Assembly: GCA_033030425.1 (NCBI GenBank) | Contig: JAUFSD010000016.1 | Span: 620,001 to 684,000 of the forward strand | Direction of reading: 5' to 3' | Source: Verpa conica | Lineage: Eukaryota; Ascomycota; Pezizomycetes; Pezizales; Morchellaceae | Length of the DNA: 64,000 nucleotides | Shown here: in pieces, positions 61,337 to 64,000 of the stretch | How the letters are laid out: every line of letters begins with the position of its first letter | Position numbering within the stretch: position 1 is the first letter of the stretch | Translations under genes and position numbers: made by a program | The notes under the pieces: model-generated | The model's input: only the letters and a program-made list of their open reading frames with translations | Databases searched by the model: none | Told to the model about the DNA's origin: nothing

Positions 61337-62523
61337 ATGTTCACCTTCCGCACCACCACCCCGCTCCTGCGCGCCCTCCCCCGTCCCACCAATGCCATTC
61401 CCCGAGCACCGATCCGCCGCATGGTCACCACTACACCCCGCCGCCCACCCCCCACTCACATCTCCCCACTCCACAACCCCGCCGCCGCCCGCGCTGAACT
61501 ATCAGCGCAGAAACGGCGCCAGGCCCTCCTCATTGTCGGTATGACAATGTCCATGTCAGCACTATGGTTCCTTGCGACCAGCATCGAACTCAAAACCGAG
61601 TCCTCGACCTCCACCCCCATCATCAAACCCGGCACACCAGTAATCCTACACACCGACGCCGAAAAGGCAGCTGGCGTAGAGCTAGTCCCCAGTGGAACCA
61701 CATCTGTACCCCCGTTCCCAAAGACGCTGCAGTTGGCCGGGACAGAATATGCGTTGATTGGATTGGGTATAAGGACGGTGTCGTTCCTGGGGATCGAGGT
61801 CTATGTGGTTGGGTTCTATGTTGCTGCTGATGACCTTAAGTTTTTGCAGGAGAGACTGGTGAAGAGGTTGGGGGAGGGGGTGACGGCGGCGACGAGTGGG
61901 GAGAGAGAGGTGTTGAAGGGAGCGTTGTTGGATGTGAGTGAGGGCGAGGCATTCTGGGAGGGAGTGCTGGTGGGAGGTGTGAGGTCATGTTTGAGAATTG
62001 TACCAACGAGGAATACAGGTGAATTTTTCCTCTTCCTCTTCTCTTTTCTTTTCTATTATGGTGGGCTAGTGTAATGTAGTGATACTGATATCTTGGGGGG
62101 GGGGTAGATTATCAACATCTCCGTGATGGATGGGTTCGTAGCATTCAGGCTCGCTCGTCAAAGTCTCCGCTTTATGATGATGAGGCATTCTCAAATGCGC
62201 TCATGGCGTTCAAGCAGGCATTTGGGCAGAAGAAGGCAGTTGCTAAGCAGAAGGCATTGCTACTAGTCCGAGATGCGAAGGGTGGGCTAGAGTGCCTCTA
62301 CGATCCGTCTGGTAGGAATGACGGTAAGGTTGGTGGGAAGGGGCCGAAGGAGGGGGTCGTAAAGCTGGGAAATGTGGAGGATATAAGACTGTCTACAGCA
62401 CTGTGGCTCTGTTATTTGGCAGGGGCAAAGGTTGCGAGTGAGCCGGCGAGGAAGAGCGTGGTCGAGGGCCTGATGGCTTTGGTGGAGAGGCCAATTGGGA
62501 CTGTGGGGAGCGCTATGGCTTAG
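61337..62523 (+). CDS. Mitochondrial chalcone-isomerase-like protein (Aim18/Aim46 family)
   Basis: Join 61337-62018, 62108-62523; 365 aa; one 89-bp intron whose tail is a long G run next to the acceptor. The N-terminus (about 1-60) is rich in Arg, Thr and Pro without acidic residues, a mitochondrial presequence. One membrane segment (about 63-82) follows. The chalcone-isomerase-like fold reads FPKTLQLAGTEYALIGLGIR, SFLGIEVYVVGFY, GVRSCLRIVPTRNTDYQHL and GWVRS, ending VEDIRLSTALWLCYLAG. Yeast Aim18 and Aim46 are mitochondrial inner-membrane proteins of this fold whose bound ligand is thought to be haem; they do not act as flavonoid isomerases. The start is the first ATG of the frame, close to the leader. 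It is convergent with the glutaredoxin gene (320-bp gap). Confidence 0.89.
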
Positions 62524-62843
62524 GTTTGAGGCCTGTGATAGAGAATGTGTATAAAGCTGTGGGTTGTGAGTGCATAAGGGAACTGGCGTCATTGTAACCT
62601 GCAGTACTACAACTGCATGACTTGAAAATCACTACTGACAAGGGCGAAATAAAGATATTTCACTGTAATTTTACTCCCGATGTGCACTTCAGTATGCGAA
62701 CCTCATATGAATTTTTGATTCTTCAACATTCCTAAAAGAAGTGTAAAGGTCCCTTTAGTCTAGACAGAAACAAAAGCTATATCCTGTCTTTTCATCACCA
62801 CCACCCCCCCTCTCCTACAAACCCCTGCAATACTACTAAACCC
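62524..62843. other. Convergent spacer of AIM18/46-like and glutaredoxin genes
   Basis: It holds the two 3' flanks. A pyrimidine-rich run (CACCACCACCCCCCCTCTCC) is at about 62798-62817. No other feature is seen. Confidence 0.6.
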
Positions 62844-63325
62844 CTAGATGGCACCAGCAGCCCTCAACAAACCCGGTAGCTCACTCTTCCTCGCCTGCAG
62901 ATCCGAGTTACCTCCAATAAACTCCTTCTTGATAAAGTTCTGAGGAACAGTGCGTTGCCCTGTGATCTCCTCAAGAGCATCTTGGAGCTCACTCCCGTCG
63001 TCTGTGTGAGGATGGAGTTTCGTTAGCGCCCAGTGAACAGAAGTGAAAGATGGCCAGCGGGGGACAAGGGTGACGATACCAATCTGATCGAGTTCGAGGA
63101 CATAGAATTTTGCCCCTAGTTCAGTAAGTGTGGCCTTGGAGGCACGGCAGTATGGACAGTAGGATTTGCTGAATACAGCTATTTAGAAGGATTCCGGTTA
63201 ATAATTTTCTCTACGAAGGTAGGGGTGGTGGCGAAATGGAGATAGAGATGAACTTAATGGTACATACCAACTGGGTGCTCATCAATGATGCTTTGCACCT
63301 TCTGCTTAGCAGCTGCTGAAACCAT
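62844..63325 (-). CDS. Dithiol glutaredoxin
   Basis: Complement join 62844-63001, 63080-63178, 63268-63325; 104 aa; introns of 78 and 89 bp. It reduces protein disulfides and glutathione mixed disulfides using glutathione. The active site CPYC (C27, C30) sits in AVFSKSYCPYCRASK. The glutathione-binding TVP motif occurs in RTVPQNFIKKEFIGGNSDL, and the C-terminus is ELPGLLRAAGAI. Length equals that of classical fungal Grx1/Grx2 (about 100-110 aa). Each exon is too short to stand out alone; all three keep frame through the junctions HPV|A and LDQI|D. Without a visible targeting sequence it is probably cytosolic. The gene reads toward the AIM18/46-like gene. Confidence 0.94.
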
Positions 63326-64000
63326 TGTGGACTGTGAAGTTCCGAAAAGACGACGAAGTATGGAAGCTATTTTGTAGATTGATGTAACTGAAGAGAGTCA
63401 AGCTGCGATGATGCTGCTCAACTGTCTTCTAAGATAGAGGGGTATATAAGGAGATGCTTTGATGAATAATGTGGGGGATATAAGTGGGGTTATATCGGTT
63501 ATTTGGAATTCAGCAATGGATGACGAAATCTAGATGTGGCGGTAATCGGCCCCGGTTGCACTTTCATGTGTGCTTATGTCAGAACCTGGTTACAAATACC
63601 GAGTATTTGTGTTTATCCGTCTTCTCTGAAATTCGGTTCTCCTTTAATATTTAGCAGACATGCGAGTCTAGGAGATTAAATCCCTCTCTTATATACGGGA
63701 ACTCTTCAGGTTGCTTTGGAATTATTCAATCGCCGATTCCCTAGGCTGCCTTGGGAGAACCAGTACATACAAAATTCGCCGATGAGGTCCCTCAGTACCT
63801 TCCCCGTAAAGAACGGCGACTTAATCTGGTGTTTGAGCCGCTTGGGCGGGTTTTGATTTTAATCCAACGACCGATACCTCGATTAGGCTGCAAGGATTCC
63901 ATATTATACGTCTCTTCACAGTAAATTATAGTATTACTTGTAATATCCAACCCATTCTCAACAGACTGAGGGTTGGACCAGGCCATCACATGGGCTTGAA
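63326..64000. other. Promoter of glutaredoxin gene and start of AT-rich flank
   Basis: The first 150 bases are the promoter and leader of the glutaredoxin gene. Beyond about 63560 the composition resembles the deserts, with no coding signal; a 65-codon minus-strand frame at the very end has no recognisable content. Confidence 0.5.

Overview
The window is nuclear DNA of a filamentous ascomycete (Pezizomycotina). Three things point there: almost every gene is broken by short introns (about 50-120 bp) with GTRNGT-like donors and CTNAC/CTAAY-like branch points; the two ATP-citrate lyase subunits are encoded by separate, divergently transcribed genes, an arrangement known from Pezizomycotina; and the gene set is typically fungal (ERG24, STB3, AIM18/46, TPT1, an Snl1-like BAG protein). 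Gene density is low (about 16 intact genes in 64 kb). Long AT-rich stretches without open frames separate the gene clusters, which fits a repeat-rich genome such as a truffle-like pezizomycete. That placement is inference, not proven.

Layout. 2.2-4.0 kb: F-box/WD40 protein (+). 6.1-7.2 kb: DUF1295 membrane reductase-like protein (-). 7.2-13.2 kb: decayed gene desert. 13.2-14.4 kb: Stb3-type Sin3-binding protein (+). 14.4-18.6 kb: desert. 18.6-20.1 kb: Gfd2/QIP-like DEDDh exonuclease (-), divergent from a BTB-domain protein (21.2-22.5 kb, +). 23.0-24.4 kb: sterol C-14 reductase ERG24 (-). 25.2-25.6 kb: small Cys-rich hypothetical (-). 26.0-27.0 kb: tRNA 2'-phosphotransferase (-). 27.8-30.1 kb: ATP-citrate lyase large subunit (-), sharing an upstream region with the small subunit (31.4-33.6 kb, +). 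33.6-40 kb: desert. 40.0-41.8 kb: Ser/Thr-rich single-pass membrane protein (-). 41.9-47.7 kb: desert with a small inverted-repeat element. 47.7-48.9 kb: broken F-box/ankyrin gene. 49.6-52.0 kb: ING-family PHD-finger protein (-). 52-56.9 kb: desert with a second inverted-repeat element. 56.9-58.4 kb: mannose-6-phosphate-receptor-like protein (+). 59.9-60.9 kb: membrane-anchored UBL-BAG protein with no upstream ATG (+). 61.3-62.5 kb: mitochondrial chalcone-isomerase-like Aim18/Aim46 protein (+). 62.8-63.3 kb: dithiol glutaredoxin (-).

Functional links. The two ACL subunits form one enzyme that makes cytosolic acetyl-CoA, which feeds sterol synthesis (ERG24 lies about 3.4 kb from aclA) and histone acetylation; ING and Stb3 proteins act in histone acetylation/deacetylation complexes. 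This is a metabolic connection only. Apart from the acl pair I see no evidence of a co-regulated cluster. Gene models were assembled by hand from splice signals and reading frame, and all junctions given keep the frame. I found no CRISPR array, rRNA or convincing tRNA. No clearly new multi-gene system is evident. The most unusual individual signals are the apparent non-AUG start of the BAG gene, two TIR elements, the F-box/ankyrin pseudogene with transition-type stops, and the quasi-palindromic Cys-rich exon of the BTB gene.
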